Origin: Sulfurimonas sp.
Lineage (GTDB): Bacteria > Campylobacterota > Campylobacteria > Campylobacterales > Sulfurimonadaceae
Direction of reading: 5' to 3'
Length of the DNA: 64,000 nucleotides
Assembly: GCF_028714655.1 (NCBI RefSeq)
Contig: NZ_JAQTLY010000005.1
Coordinates: forward strand, 100,504 to 164,503
Position 1 is the stretch's first letter. The number at the start of each line of letters is the position of its first letter. Both the position numbers and the translations under genes were made by a program. This document shows, one piece after another, positions 7,749 to 15,934 of the stretch. The notes under the pieces were generated by a model, which saw nothing but the letters and a program-made list of their open reading frames with translations, was not told the DNA's origin and did not search any database.

Positions 7749-9689
7749 TTAGATTTTTAGTTTAAATCCTGCGATTGCAGTTGTGGTAAAGTTTATAGGG
7801 TAGATGGCATTATCCTCTATCCACAAACCGTTCTTTTGGTTAAACAGATTGTTTATTTTAGCAAAAAGTTCCAAATTATCCCTCGTATAAGTTGCCGATA
7901 TGTCCGTATAGCCGTAAGCATCTTGTTTTTGGGCAAAGTTGTTGTTAAAATCATTTGCCGCATAAGCCTTTGAGCGGTACACTTGAGTTATAGAAAATAT
8001 AGTGTTTTTAGTCGGAAGATAGCTTAGAGTTGCTTTTATATTATGGTTAGAAACCCCCGGCAAATCGTTACCTGAGTAGTCGTTGCCGCCCTCAACCTCT
8101 TTGTCTATAACTGCTTTTACGAAGTTATAGTTCAGTGCGACATTAAACTCATCTGAAAGGAGCCATTTGTCATAAATATCCAAACCGTATTTGTATGATT
8201 TGTCAATATTGGTATTTTTTGAGTTTATAAAAGACGGGTCTGCAAAGTAGTAAATCTCATTTTTTAAATCAACATAAAAAAGCGATATCTTAAACTTATT
8301 AATGGGAGTTATATTGTTAAATCCAAGCGTAAAACTATCTGTTTTCATAGGATTTATAAAACCGTTAAAACTAACCGCTCCAAACCAATCTTTGTTGAAA
8401 AATCTGTCGATATCAGGAGCTTGATAAGCGTGTGCATAGTTTAAAAAAACGGAGTTTGCTTTGTCAAAAGTGTAGTTATAACCGAGTTCAGCCCCAAAAA
8501 GCGAGTGGTCGTCTTTTAAAGCGTTGCTTGCGTCATCGTATTCGTATTCTACATTTTCAACCCTTGCTCCCGCTTTTATGGAGTGGTTGTCAAACTTAAA
8601 ATTGCTTATAAAAAAAGATGCCAAGTTCTTTTTTACGGTTTCATTTGCCGTCGCAAAGCTATTTGCGTGAGACTCTCTTTTTCCGTCAAAAATATCAAAG
8701 CCGGCTAAAATAGTTACATTTTCGCCATCGTAATTAAGCGTGGTTTTTGCGGAGTTATAAATATAATCGGCAACAGAGGAGTAAGTTACATAATTGGAAG
8801 TTTTTTCCTCATGATTTGCATCTGCATTTAAAGAGAGTTTATTGCTAAAATAGTAGCTAAAGCCTGCATTTACCGCATCCGTGTCAAACTTTTGCTCAGA
8901 TGCGCCCCAGTTTGTAGCCCCCGCTTGTTTCGGGTTATTCTTGTACTCGTTAAGTGTTAGATAGCTTGCATAGATTACATCCGTTCTAGCCGTTGCCGCA
9001 CCGGCTCTTAATTCCAACTCATTAACGGGATTGTACGCAAAATTAAAGGCGGCAGTTTTAAATCTGTTTTCATCTTTATCGCCGCTGTTGTTTATATGAC
9101 GAATCCCGTCGCTGTTTTGCGCTTCACCGCTTGCACTTATCGAGAATTTTTCGTCACTGTGACCCAAGTAAAAAGAGCCGTCCGTTTTGCCGTAACTTCC
9201 GCCGTAAAATATGACCTCTTTGTCGTTGTTCTTTTTGGTAGTGATGTTTATAACACCGGCATTTGCCCCGTCACCGCTAACAACTATACCGCCGGACTTT
9301 ATAATCTCTATTTTTTCGATAGAATCCGGTGAAATGGCGCTTAGAAGAGGTGCTACCATATCGATATTGTTGATTTTTCTGCCGTTAAGCGTTACTACGA
9401 TGTTTTGGTAGCCGTCACCTATGCCGTATCCCCTCATATCCAGCTTTTGAGAAAACGGGTTTCCGTAAGAGGGCATCGTGCTAACTGAAGTTTGCTGATT
9501 TAAAAACTCATAAAGATTTTGAGCATGAGCTTTTTGGATATCATCCGCCGTATAGACCTCTACTGCATCGGTTGATTTTAATTCATCCGTTTTTATAGCC
9601 GTTGAGGTGATATCCAATGGTTTTAGCTCAATATTTTGAGCGACTAATATGGTTGAAGCCAGTAGTGATAAAAGTATCTTTTTTTTCAT
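7749..9689 (-). CDS. TonB-dependent outer-membrane receptor, BtuB-like
   Basis: The 646-residue protein has a signal peptide (MKKKILLSLLASTILVAQ), a plug domain at about 25-150 (VYTADDIQKAHAQNLYEFL, MRGYGIGD, VTLNGRKIN, ANAGVINITTKK) and a long beta-barrel ending in aromatic/hydrophobic alternation (FTTTAIAGFKLKI). Length near 600-650 fits BtuB-size receptors rather than larger siderophore receptors. It is the first main gene of the operon with binding protein, ATPase, permease, YcaO and Cys-rich protein. I found no cobalamin riboswitch box upstream. Ligand: corrinoid preferred, not proven. Confidence 0.88.
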   Translation of the reverse strand: MKKKILLSLLASTILVAQNIELKPLDITSTAIKTDELKSTDAVEVYTADDIQKAHAQNLYEFLNQQTSVSTMPSYGNPFSQKLDMRGYGIGDGYQNIVVTLNGRKINNIDMVAPLLSAISPDSIEKIEIIKSGGIVVSGDGANAGVINITTKKNNDKEVIFYGGSYGKTDGSFYLGHSDEKFSISASGEAQNSDGIRHINNSGDKDENRFKTAAFNFAYNPVNELELRAGAATARTDVIYASYLTLNEYKNNPKQAGATNWGASEQKFDTDAVNAGFSYYFSNKLSLNADANHEEKTSNYVTYSSVADYIYNSAKTTLNYDGENVTILAGFDIFDGKRESHANSFATANETVKKNLASFFISNFKFDNHSIKAGARVENVEYEYDDASNALKDDHSLFGAELGYNYTFDKANSVFLNYAHAYQAPDIDRFFNKDWFGAVSFNGFINPMKTDSFTLGFNNITPINKFKISLFYVDLKNEIYYFADPSFINSKNTNIDKSYKYGLDIYDKWLLSDEFNVALNYNFVKAVIDKEVEGGNDYSGNDLPGVSNHNIKATLSYLPTKNTIFSITQVYRSKAYAANDFNNNFAQKQDAYGYTDISATYTRDNLELFAKINNLFNQKNGLWIEDNAIYPINFTTTAIAGFKLKI

Positions 9690-9722
9690 TGTTATTTTCC
9701 GTAATTATTATTTTTGTTATTG

Positions 9723-9900
9723 AGATTGCTTCGCTGCGCTCGCAATGACAAGTACAGTCATTCAGACTGCCGCGTCACTTCGTTCCTCGCAGTGACGGTA
9801 CTTGTCATTGCGAACGACTCTCTCTCGTCATTGCGAGCGTAGCGCGGCAATCTCATTTCACCTGTCATTGCGAGCTTCTGCAAGAAGTGCGGCAATCTTT
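9723..9900. repeat. Dispersed repeat family 2, multi-copy block
   Basis: This stretch contains several units in both orientations of the motif GTCATTGCGAGCGAAGCGCGG-CAATCT or its reverse complement (for example gagattgcttcgctgcgctcg near 9722 and tcattgcgagcttctgcaag near 9865). The same motif occurs at 15781-15900, 17268-17370, 29772-29865, 49561-49646 and 51111-51189. It sits between the TonB receptor gene and an upstream small ORF. Confidence 0.85.
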
Positions 9901-9905
9901 TTTGG

Positions 9906-10238
9906 TTAAATCAATAACAACGGCGGAGAGATAGCGTTGTTTAGGTTTTTAAAGTAGTTAAGATTTAGTTTTTGAAAAGGGTAGAGTTGCAGCGTTTTTT
10001 TTGTGCGTTTAAAGTAGTAACGGTTGCAATGGCAAGGTTTTAAAGAGAGTTCTAGCGTGCAAAGTGTGGCGGCGAGTTCCTCTTCTTCCAGTTCTGCATC
10101 AAGTTCATCGCTTGAAAAATTTAACATATGAAAGCTTTGCACTCTTGACTCATTTGCATTTAGCGTAACTTGGTTAGAAGTTGCAGTAATCGCTCTTAGC
10201 GTAAAGTAGTTTTTGCCAAAGCCTTTTGGAAGTTTCAC
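9906..10238 (-). CDS. Hypothetical protein, 110 aa
   Basis: The frame opens with GTG at 10238 (MKLPKGFGKNYFTLRAITATSNQ...) and ends just before a repeat block. It has an acidic patch (DELDAELEEEE) and a C-terminal part with LKPCHCNRYYFKRT. I recognise no family; there is no signal peptide, no membrane span and only a weak ribosome site. It precedes the TonB receptor gene on the same strand, separated by about 216 bases of repeats. It may be a genuine small gene or a decayed one. Confidence 0.4.
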   Translation of the reverse strand: MKLPKGFGKNYFTLRAITATSNQVTLNANESRVQSFHMLNFSSDELDAELEEEELAATLCTLELSLKPCHCNRYYFKRTKKTLQLYPFQKLNLNYFKNLNNAISPPLLLI

Positions 10239-10365
10239 AAGTATCTCACATATTAATTTTTCGAAAGTATAACAAATATTATTTAAAACTATTTCTAGAA
10301 ATGGGAATAATCTTAAATCATTGTGTATAATAGTGCTATAAAAAACGCTAGACGGTAGTGTAAAA

Positions 10366-10515
10366 TAGATTCCAAATGACCGAAAGAAATACCCTTGTGG
10401 TACAAGTTTGCCAATGACGAGATTTCTGATTTTTCGTCATCCTGAACTTGATTCAGGATTCGAGATGTTTGAGTTTTCGTCATCCTGAACTTGATTCAGG
10501 ATCTAAGTTTTGCGA
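10366..10515. repeat. Dispersed repeat family 1, copy B, in a 311-base gap
   Basis: The gap 10239-10549 holds no gene. Its right half is a family-1 element with the agattccaaatgacc / cccttgtggtacaag block and two copies of the palindromic core around TCCTGAACTTGATTCAGGA. Left of it is AT-rich sequence with gtgtataatagtg, a possible -10 for the GGDEF-EAL gene. That gene's ribosome site (GAGGAG) lies about 15 bases before its ATG. Confidence 0.8.
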
Positions 10516-10549
10516 GAAAAACAGTTAAATGAGGAGTTAAAAAATACAA

Positions 10550-12538
10550 ATGAATAATTCTCTAACCAAAAAACATGCGTTTATTGTCTCTATAATTTAC
10601 TTTGCGGTTAGTGTGCTTTGGATAACTTTATCTGATGCTGCCGTTGCATTTTTAACAAACGATGCAGATAAAATCACTATACTGCAAACATATAAGGAAT
10701 GGTTTTTTGTTTCTCTGACTGCCGTAGTTATATTTTTCTTAAGTTCCAAGTTTTTTAACACCATACATCTGCAATGCATACAAAGTTTTGAACAAAATGA
10801 AAAATATAAAAAAACAAAAAGAAGTCTTGAGCAAACCAAAGAGATTGTAGCAGCTTCTCAAACCGAACTCTCAAAGTATGAAACGCTTTTAACTACGATT
10901 ATTAACAACTCTCCAGATGCCGTATTTGCAAAAGATCTGGACGGAAAATATATACTTTTTAACGATACTGCATTAAAAATGGTAAATATGACATCAGATG
11001 AGGTTTTAGGAAAGAGTGATGAGATGATTTTCACACCCGAAGACTCCCTTAAACTAAAAGAGGATGACAGAGCCGTTACGGCAAGCGGCAGGGCAATTAT
11101 AAAAGAAGAAGAGATAGTAACGAATGACGGTATTAGAAAAACTTTTTTGATTACAAAAGGTACTCTTTTAGATAAAGAGGATAAAACATTCGGAATATTT
11201 GGGATATCAAAAGATATTACCGCTCAAAAAAAATATGAACGATATCTTTTAGAATCTAAAGATAAGTTTTATAATATTTCACATATAAATTTAGTGACCA
11301 ATTTGCCAAATAGACTGCATATCAGCGAAGTTTTAACCGAAAAATGTTTAGAAAACCCTCCTTTTTATCTTATCCTTTTTGATCTTGACGAGTTTAAAAT
11401 AGTTAATGACTCATACGGTCACCGTTTTGGAGACAAGCTCCTTTTTGAAATCTCTAAAGTTCTTAAAGAAGTTTTTGACTCTACGGCTTTTATAGCCTGT
11501 ATGGGCGGTGACGAGTTTGGAATCATCGTAAACTCAAGCGACAAAGAAGAGATACTTGTTTTAATGCAGAAACTGCACGATAAGCTTAGCAAGCCTTTTA
11601 AAATAGATTTGATAGATGTTTATATTACGGCAAGCTCCGGTATCTGTGCTTATCCTGATGACGCTAAAAGTATGGAGGAACTGTATCAAGCGGCAGACAC
11701 GGCGATGTATAATGCTAAAAAAATGGGTAAAAATAGATTTAGCTTTTATAATGCCGAATTTAAAAAAGAGGCTGTAGCTTATACGCAAATAGTGACAAAT
11801 CTAAAACAGGCAATAAACAAGAACGAACTTGAACTCTATTTTCAATCTCAGAACAACCCGCTGACAAGTAAAATTATAGGTGCCGAGGCACTTTTGAGAT
11901 GGAGGCATCAAGACAAGATGATACCGCCCGATATATTTATACCTGTAGCCGAAAAAAGCGGATTGATAGTAGAGATAGGAACTTTTGTACTAAAAAGCGG
12001 TTTTAAAACAGTTAAAAAATGGCGTGAACTTGGAATATTAAAGAGTAAAATAGCCATCAATGTCTCCGCACGCCAACTTACACATTTGGATTTTATAAAC
12101 ACTCTTAAAGAGATACTGGAAGAGACAGCGTGTGAAGCATCGTGGATAGAGTTGGAAATCACGGAGAGTTCCGTTTTGGAAAATCCGAAACTTGCGATAA
12201 GCTTGCTATGGCAATTAAAAGCATTGGGATTTTATATTTCAATGGATGATTTCGGTACGGGATACTCATCTCTCTCTTATCTGAAAAATCTTCCGATTGA
12301 TAAACTAAAAATTGATAAATCCTTTGTGACAAATATAAGGAATGAGCCAAAAAATCAGATTATCGTTAAAACGGTTATTTTCTTGGCAAAAGAGTTAAAT
12401 ATACAAGTCTTGGCAGAGGGTGTAGAGATTCAAGATGAACTTGACTTTTTGGTAGAACACAAAATAGACTCTATACAAGGTTACTATTACTCAAAACCGC
12501 TTCCGTTTGATGAGATGGAGAAGTTACTGCAAAAATAA
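10550..12538 (+). CDS. PAS-GGDEF-EAL membrane protein (c-di-GMP turnover)
   Basis: The 662-residue protein has two N-terminal membrane spans (about 10-32 and 48-65), a coiled stretch, a PAS domain (about 108-225), a GGDEF domain with intact GGDEF in ACMGGDEFGII and DLDEFKIVND, and a C-terminal EAL domain with EALLRWRH, MDDFGTGYSSL and AEGVE. Both catalytic motifs look intact, so it could make and break c-di-GMP. No RxxD inhibitory site lies before GGDEF. The PAS probably senses a small ligand or redox state. It is monocistronic, between two repeat elements. Confidence 0.92.
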   Translation: MNNSLTKKHAFIVSIIYFAVSVLWITLSDAAVAFLTNDADKITILQTYKEWFFVSLTAVVIFFLSSKFFNTIHLQCIQSFEQNEKYKKTKRSLEQTKEIVAASQTELSKYETLLTTIINNSPDAVFAKDLDGKYILFNDTALKMVNMTSDEVLGKSDEMIFTPEDSLKLKEDDRAVTASGRAIIKEEEIVTNDGIRKTFLITKGTLLDKEDKTFGIFGISKDITAQKKYERYLLESKDKFYNISHINLVTNLPNRLHISEVLTEKCLENPPFYLILFDLDEFKIVNDSYGHRFGDKLLFEISKVLKEVFDSTAFIACMGGDEFGIIVNSSDKEEILVLMQKLHDKLSKPFKIDLIDVYITASSGICAYPDDAKSMEELYQAADTAMYNAKKMGKNRFSFYNAEFKKEAVAYTQIVTNLKQAINKNELELYFQSQNNPLTSKIIGAEALLRWRHQDKMIPPDIFIPVAEKSGLIVEIGTFVLKSGFKTVKKWRELGILKSKIAINVSARQLTHLDFINTLKEILEETACEASWIELEITESSVLENPKLAISLLWQLKALGFYISMDDFGTGYSSLSYLKNLPIDKLKIDKSFVTNIRNEPKNQIIVKTVIFLAKELNIQVLAEGVEIQDELDFLVEHKIDSIQGYYYSKPLPFDEMEKLLQK

Positions 12539-12540
12539 TT

Positions 12541-12652
12541 AGAGTTCTTGCAGAACTAAAAAATAAGATTCCAAATCTAGTTTGGAATGACGAGATGTTT
12601 GAGCTTTCGTCATCCTGAACTTGATTCAGGATCCAAGTTTTGCAAGAATTCT
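12541..12652. repeat. Dispersed repeat family 1, copy C
   Basis: The element is bounded by imperfect inverted ends (agagttcttgcagaacta ... aagttttgcaagaattct) and contains agattccaaatctagtttgg followed by the TCATCCTGAACTTGATTCAG core. It fills the gap between the convergent GGDEF-EAL and membrane protein genes and may serve as a transcriptional boundary. Confidence 0.8.
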
Positions 12653-12657
12653 ATTTT

Positions 12658-13254
12658 TTACTTTTCATATACCTCGTCTCGAGTAAAATATGAGGCTTCA
12701 AGTCCATATTGCAACATCTCTTGTGTCTTTGCGTAAATATTTTGAAATATGCCGTGCTGTGCGTCGTGATTTCTTTTTATTTTTAGATACATACCGTATG
12801 TCAAATATAAAATAACTGCATACGAACCGTAAACCAGAGACGGAGCTTCCACATATAGTTCGCTAAATAGAGCGATAATATTATGAACCATAAATAAAAC
12901 GGTAACTCCCACACTTCCTATCCAGATGGCATAAGCGCTATTTTTAGAATCAGTTTCAAAATTTTCAAGATTTTTTAGAATCTGAATGTTTTGGTTCAGC
13001 TCTGTTTTAAAATCAGCAATCGTTTTGCTGTCTTCATCTTTGATAGCCAATTTTTTTACCTGAATACTTGATACCTCGCTTTGACGGTTTATCTCTTTGT
13101 ACTCCTGTATAAGCAACGGATTTTTTATGAGTGCTCTTTCTACCATTTTTGGAGTGATATTGTGCGTAGGCTCACTCTCCTTTATTTCAAAGAGAAGTGT
13201 GTTGTAAAGCCCGTCATTTAGGATTTGATTTGATATTTTTTCTATATTTACCAT
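12658..13254 (-). CDS. Hypothetical inner-membrane protein, 198 aa
   Basis: I place the start at the ATG at 13254 (MVNIEKISNQIL), which has AGGAAA at proper spacing; an ATG 39 bases upstream lacks a ribosome site and extends toward repeat DNA. The N-terminal ~110 residues are polar and helical. Two membrane spans follow (AIWIGSVGVTVLFMVHNIIAL and SLVYGSYAVILYLTYGMYL, near 117-160), with a short cytoplasmic tail. I recognise no family. It lies between the GGDEF-EAL gene and the gNOR-like pair and is flanked on both sides by family-1 repeats. Confidence 0.65.
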   Translation of the reverse strand: MVNIEKISNQILNDGLYNTLLFEIKESEPTHNITPKMVERALIKNPLLIQEYKEINRQSEVSSIQVKKLAIKDEDSKTIADFKTELNQNIQILKNLENFETDSKNSAYAIWIGSVGVTVLFMVHNIIALFSELYVEAPSLVYGSYAVILYLTYGMYLKIKRNHDAQHGIFQNIYAKTQEMLQYGLEASYFTRDEVYEK

Positions 13255-13269
13255 GATTAGTTTCCTGAG

Positions 13270-13360
13270 TAGACTTTTTTTGCATAACCTCAAAATGACG
13301 AGATTTTTGAGCTTTCGTCACCCTTGACTTGATTCAGGGTCTAGTTTTATAAGAAGTCTA
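13270..13360. repeat. Dispersed repeat family 1, copy D (short)
   Basis: A 91-bp copy begins tagactttttttgcataacc and ends aagaagtcta, matching the TAGACTTCTT terminal repeat of copies E and F. It has one internal core with a change (CCCTTGACTTGATTCAGGG), apparently compensated on both arms so that the hairpin is kept. A degenerate remnant of the accessory block follows at about 13385-13425. Confidence 0.75.
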
Positions 13361-13427
13361 ATAAATTTCTTTTATAACAAAATACCCTGAATAACCAAAT
13401 GAAATACCCTTAATTTGAAATCTAAGC

Positions 13428-15065
13428 TTACGCCTCCGGCACTAAAGCCGTAGTTTGAAGTTTTGATTTTTTAAATATGCCTAAAAGTCCTTTAAGCCCT
13501 ATGCTCATTAGAACATTTAACAAAAACACTACCCACGCAGAGAGAAGTAAAAGACCGCAGATACCCGCTAGTATCATATATGTTTGGTATTCGCCCTCTA
13601 AGTAAAGAGTTCTTCTTAACATCCCGTCCATCGCAGCCATTCCCATAAATGCACCCATTCCGATACCGCCGATTAAATGCGCCCAAAAGTGGTAAGACGC
13701 CATTTTCTGACTATACAGCTTCACTCCGTTTGTAAGCGTCGGCCATAGGATATAGATAGCACTGTAAAGCGTCATTGTAAGCCCTACAAGTATAGCCACA
13801 TGGAAGTGAGGTCCCGCTACCCATTGAGTATTGTGCAGAATTCTGTTTAATCCCATATCCGCTTGAATGATTCCCGCAGGAACTGCCAACATAAAACCTA
13901 AAATACCGCCGAGCAAAAATTTTAGCTCATTGCTCATTTTTAACGGTCTTGCACTCCATAAAGTTACAAGCGTAATGAAAATCGCTATTCCCTGTGTAAC
14001 AAGTTCAAACGCCGTTACCATCTCGCCGCTTACAAGTTTCATCATATTGTACTGACCTTGGTCTGCCAGTAAATGGTGCGACCAAACGGCCCATGAAACG
14101 ATAAGTTCAAGTAAAAGAGCCGCTCTTGCTATATTTTGCATAAACAGTTTTTTACCCGTGATAAGCATTGCTAAAAGATACCAAGAACCTGCTATATAAA
14201 TAAGCACTAAACCGTCTGCTATTAAGTCAAGTCCCCACCAGAAAAAGTTTTTGTAAAGCAGTGCATTTACGGATGTGTAGTCCATAGAAGCGCCTGAAAG
14301 GTCGCCGATAATGTAAACTAAGATTAAAATACCGCATGTCAAAATCACAAGCGCATCTAAAAAAGTGTCGATAGTCCCGCGAAAAATAGCAACAACGGGA
14401 AGCGAAACCGCAGGCTCTTTTGCATATGGCTCACGACCCGTCATTTTGTACAATATGTTAAGCATCCCGTCAATCCCCAAAGCAGAGATAAGAAGCGGCT
14501 TAAACGGTCGCTTCTCATGACCCTCTTCAGTATAAAAAACAGTTGCAAAAATATTATAGATAAAGCCCAAAGTCCCTATCATAATAAGTGCAACACCCGT
14601 TATAAAGACAAGTCCGCCGAGCGCATTAAACTGTGAAAAATCAACAGGAAGCGGCCAATAGAGCGTATAAAGCGGAGCATAATGAAATATAAATCCGCCA
14701 AGCCAAGCTAGTAAGGCACCAATGGCAATCGTTATCCAAGTAGCATTTGCAAGCTTTATGCTGTATAACGGTTTTTTCATCAGATACGGCACCAAAAATG
14801 TAAACGCTCCGAAGACTATTAGGTAAGTTGAACCGAAAATTCCCACTATCGGGTGAACCGTCATAACGGAAAAGTAGTGCGAATTGTCAAGCATCGGTAA
14901 CGGAGTGATGGCATGAGCTCTCATCATCATCCCCTCCAACGCCGATAAACCATAGTAAAGAACCCCGATGATTACCGCCCTTAGGGTTACTTTTTGAGTA
15001 GGCGTCAAGCCGTCGGTTTTAAGTCCGCCCTCATGCCCGTTTATTAAACTATTTAAAAAACTCAT
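13428..15065 (-). CDS. Heme-copper oxidoreductase subunit I, gNOR-like nitric oxide reductase
   Basis: The 545-residue protein has 12-plus membrane spans and heme-copper landmarks: H71 (TVHPIVG, low-spin heme), H330-H331 (WSHHLL, CuB site) and H420/H422 (GPHFHV, the two heme ligands). The usual helix VI CuB histidine and cross-linked tyrosine (GHxxVY) are replaced: the segment reads FFWWGLDLIADGL with D280 and D284. Loss of that tyrosine argues against an oxygen reductase and fits the alternative NO reductases, in particular gNOR described from epsilonproteobacteria (family assignment from memory). It follows its subunit II gene with a four-base overlap and a strong ribosome site. Confidence 0.8.
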   Translation of the reverse strand: MSFLNSLINGHEGGLKTDGLTPTQKVTLRAVIIGVLYYGLSALEGMMMRAHAITPLPMLDNSHYFSVMTVHPIVGIFGSTYLIVFGAFTFLVPYLMKKPLYSIKLANATWITIAIGALLAWLGGFIFHYAPLYTLYWPLPVDFSQFNALGGLVFITGVALIMIGTLGFIYNIFATVFYTEEGHEKRPFKPLLISALGIDGMLNILYKMTGREPYAKEPAVSLPVVAIFRGTIDTFLDALVILTCGILILVYIIGDLSGASMDYTSVNALLYKNFFWWGLDLIADGLVLIYIAGSWYLLAMLITGKKLFMQNIARAALLLELIVSWAVWSHHLLADQGQYNMMKLVSGEMVTAFELVTQGIAIFITLVTLWSARPLKMSNELKFLLGGILGFMLAVPAGIIQADMGLNRILHNTQWVAGPHFHVAILVGLTMTLYSAIYILWPTLTNGVKLYSQKMASYHFWAHLIGGIGMGAFMGMAAMDGMLRRTLYLEGEYQTYMILAGICGLLLLSAWVVFLLNVLMSIGLKGLLGIFKKSKLQTTALVPEA

Positions 15066-15655
15066 AAACTTCCTCCTTTTTGTGAATATTTATCATCTTC
15101 GGCACATCCTTTTACTTCAAAAACATCTTTGATGTACATATTTGCACCTTTTGGACCCGAATATTCCGTTGATCTTAGATGGTAAACTCCGTTTTTGCCA
15201 AACTTCCACATAAGGTCGTTTTTGCTTCCCGGTACGACTTGCATCTGCGTAACCATCGAGTTGTTTTGTCTAAAAATACCAAACCCGTAAGTTATATCTT
15301 TTGATACGACATCAAATAAAACATACTCATTGCACTCTAGCTCTATTTTTGGGCTAGGAAGCTTGAACTCATGTTTTTCAATAGTTATATTTACTACCTG
15401 CTTAGGAGTTAAAGAACTTCTTTTAAAGTCTATCTCCACCCATGGAATCTTGTTAAATGTGACAATGTGAATTGCCACACCGACTGTTATAAGCGCACCT
15501 ACATAAGTATAAAATGTAGCGGGCTTGAGTATACGGGGCTTGCCTTTTGGGTTTACTACACCAAGTGCAAACCATCCGATAAGCGAGATTACCGCTAAAG
15601 TGTATAAAGTATATACAAGCTTTAGCATATTTAACACATCAACCGAATCGGTCAT
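15062..15655 (-). CDS. Heme-copper oxidoreductase subunit II without CuA ligands (gNOR partner)
   Basis: The 197-residue protein has two N-terminal membrane spans (about 10-33 and 47-66) and a periplasmic cupredoxin domain. Aligned by eye with CuA subunits, the ligand His of THGF is Tyr123 (ITYGFGI) and the CxxxCxxxHxxM loop reads STEYSGPKGANM (162-173). Both Cys became Ser, His became Gly, and only Met173 remains. It therefore should not bind CuA and must pass electrons differently, for example from quinol. Good ribosome site (AAGGAG); first gene of the pair. A TACAAT box about 40 bases upstream is a possible promoter. Confidence 0.8.
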   Translation of the reverse strand: MTDSVDVLNMLKLVYTLYTLAVISLIGWFALGVVNPKGKPRILKPATFYTYVGALITVGVAIHIVTFNKIPWVEIDFKRSSLTPKQVVNITIEKHEFKLPSPKIELECNEYVLFDVVSKDITYGFGIFRQNNSMVTQMQVVPGSKNDLMWKFGKNGVYHLRSTEYSGPKGANMYIKDVFEVKGCAEDDKYSQKGGSL

Positions 15656-15780
15656 TTTTTCTCCTTAAATAAAAAATTTAATATTGTAACTTTATCATTT
15701 ATTATGAAATTAAAAATCAGTTTATTGTATAAATATTAATCAATAAGTTGAATGTTAATGCTCCATAAGATATCTTGTTT

Positions 15781-15900
15781 GTCATTGCGAACCATTCCGT
15801 CATTGCGAACCATTCCGTCATTGCGATCCCTTTCGGCATTGCGAACCATTCCGTCATTGCGAACGAAGTGAAGCAATCTAAATGATAAGTGCCGCAATCT
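15781..15900. repeat. Dispersed repeat family 2, tandemly iterated copy
   Basis: Five repeats of the half-unit tcattgcgaaccattccg (with one variant) run in tandem from 15781, ending in gaacgaagtgaagcaatct and a further gccgcaatct. This is the only place where the half-unit is serially amplified. It lies between the divergent gNOR pair and rqcH homologue. Confidence 0.85.
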
Positions 15901-15934
15901 GGTTTTTAGAGCTTATATATGATAAAATCTTTTT

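Noticed and set aside
9690..10549. Cobalamin riboswitch upstream of the TonB receptor
   Set aside because: I looked for the conserved B12-box and adjacent stems on the minus strand and found none; the space is repeats plus a small ORF.
13255..13293. A 13-residue extension of the membrane protein at 12658
   Set aside because: The upstream ATG lies inside a repeat and lacks a ribosome site, while the ATG at 13254 has AGGAAA.
13428..15655. Ordinary cytochrome c oxidase subunits I and II
   Set aside because: The CuA ligands and the helix VI His and Tyr are missing, which is incompatible with a standard cytochrome c oxidase.
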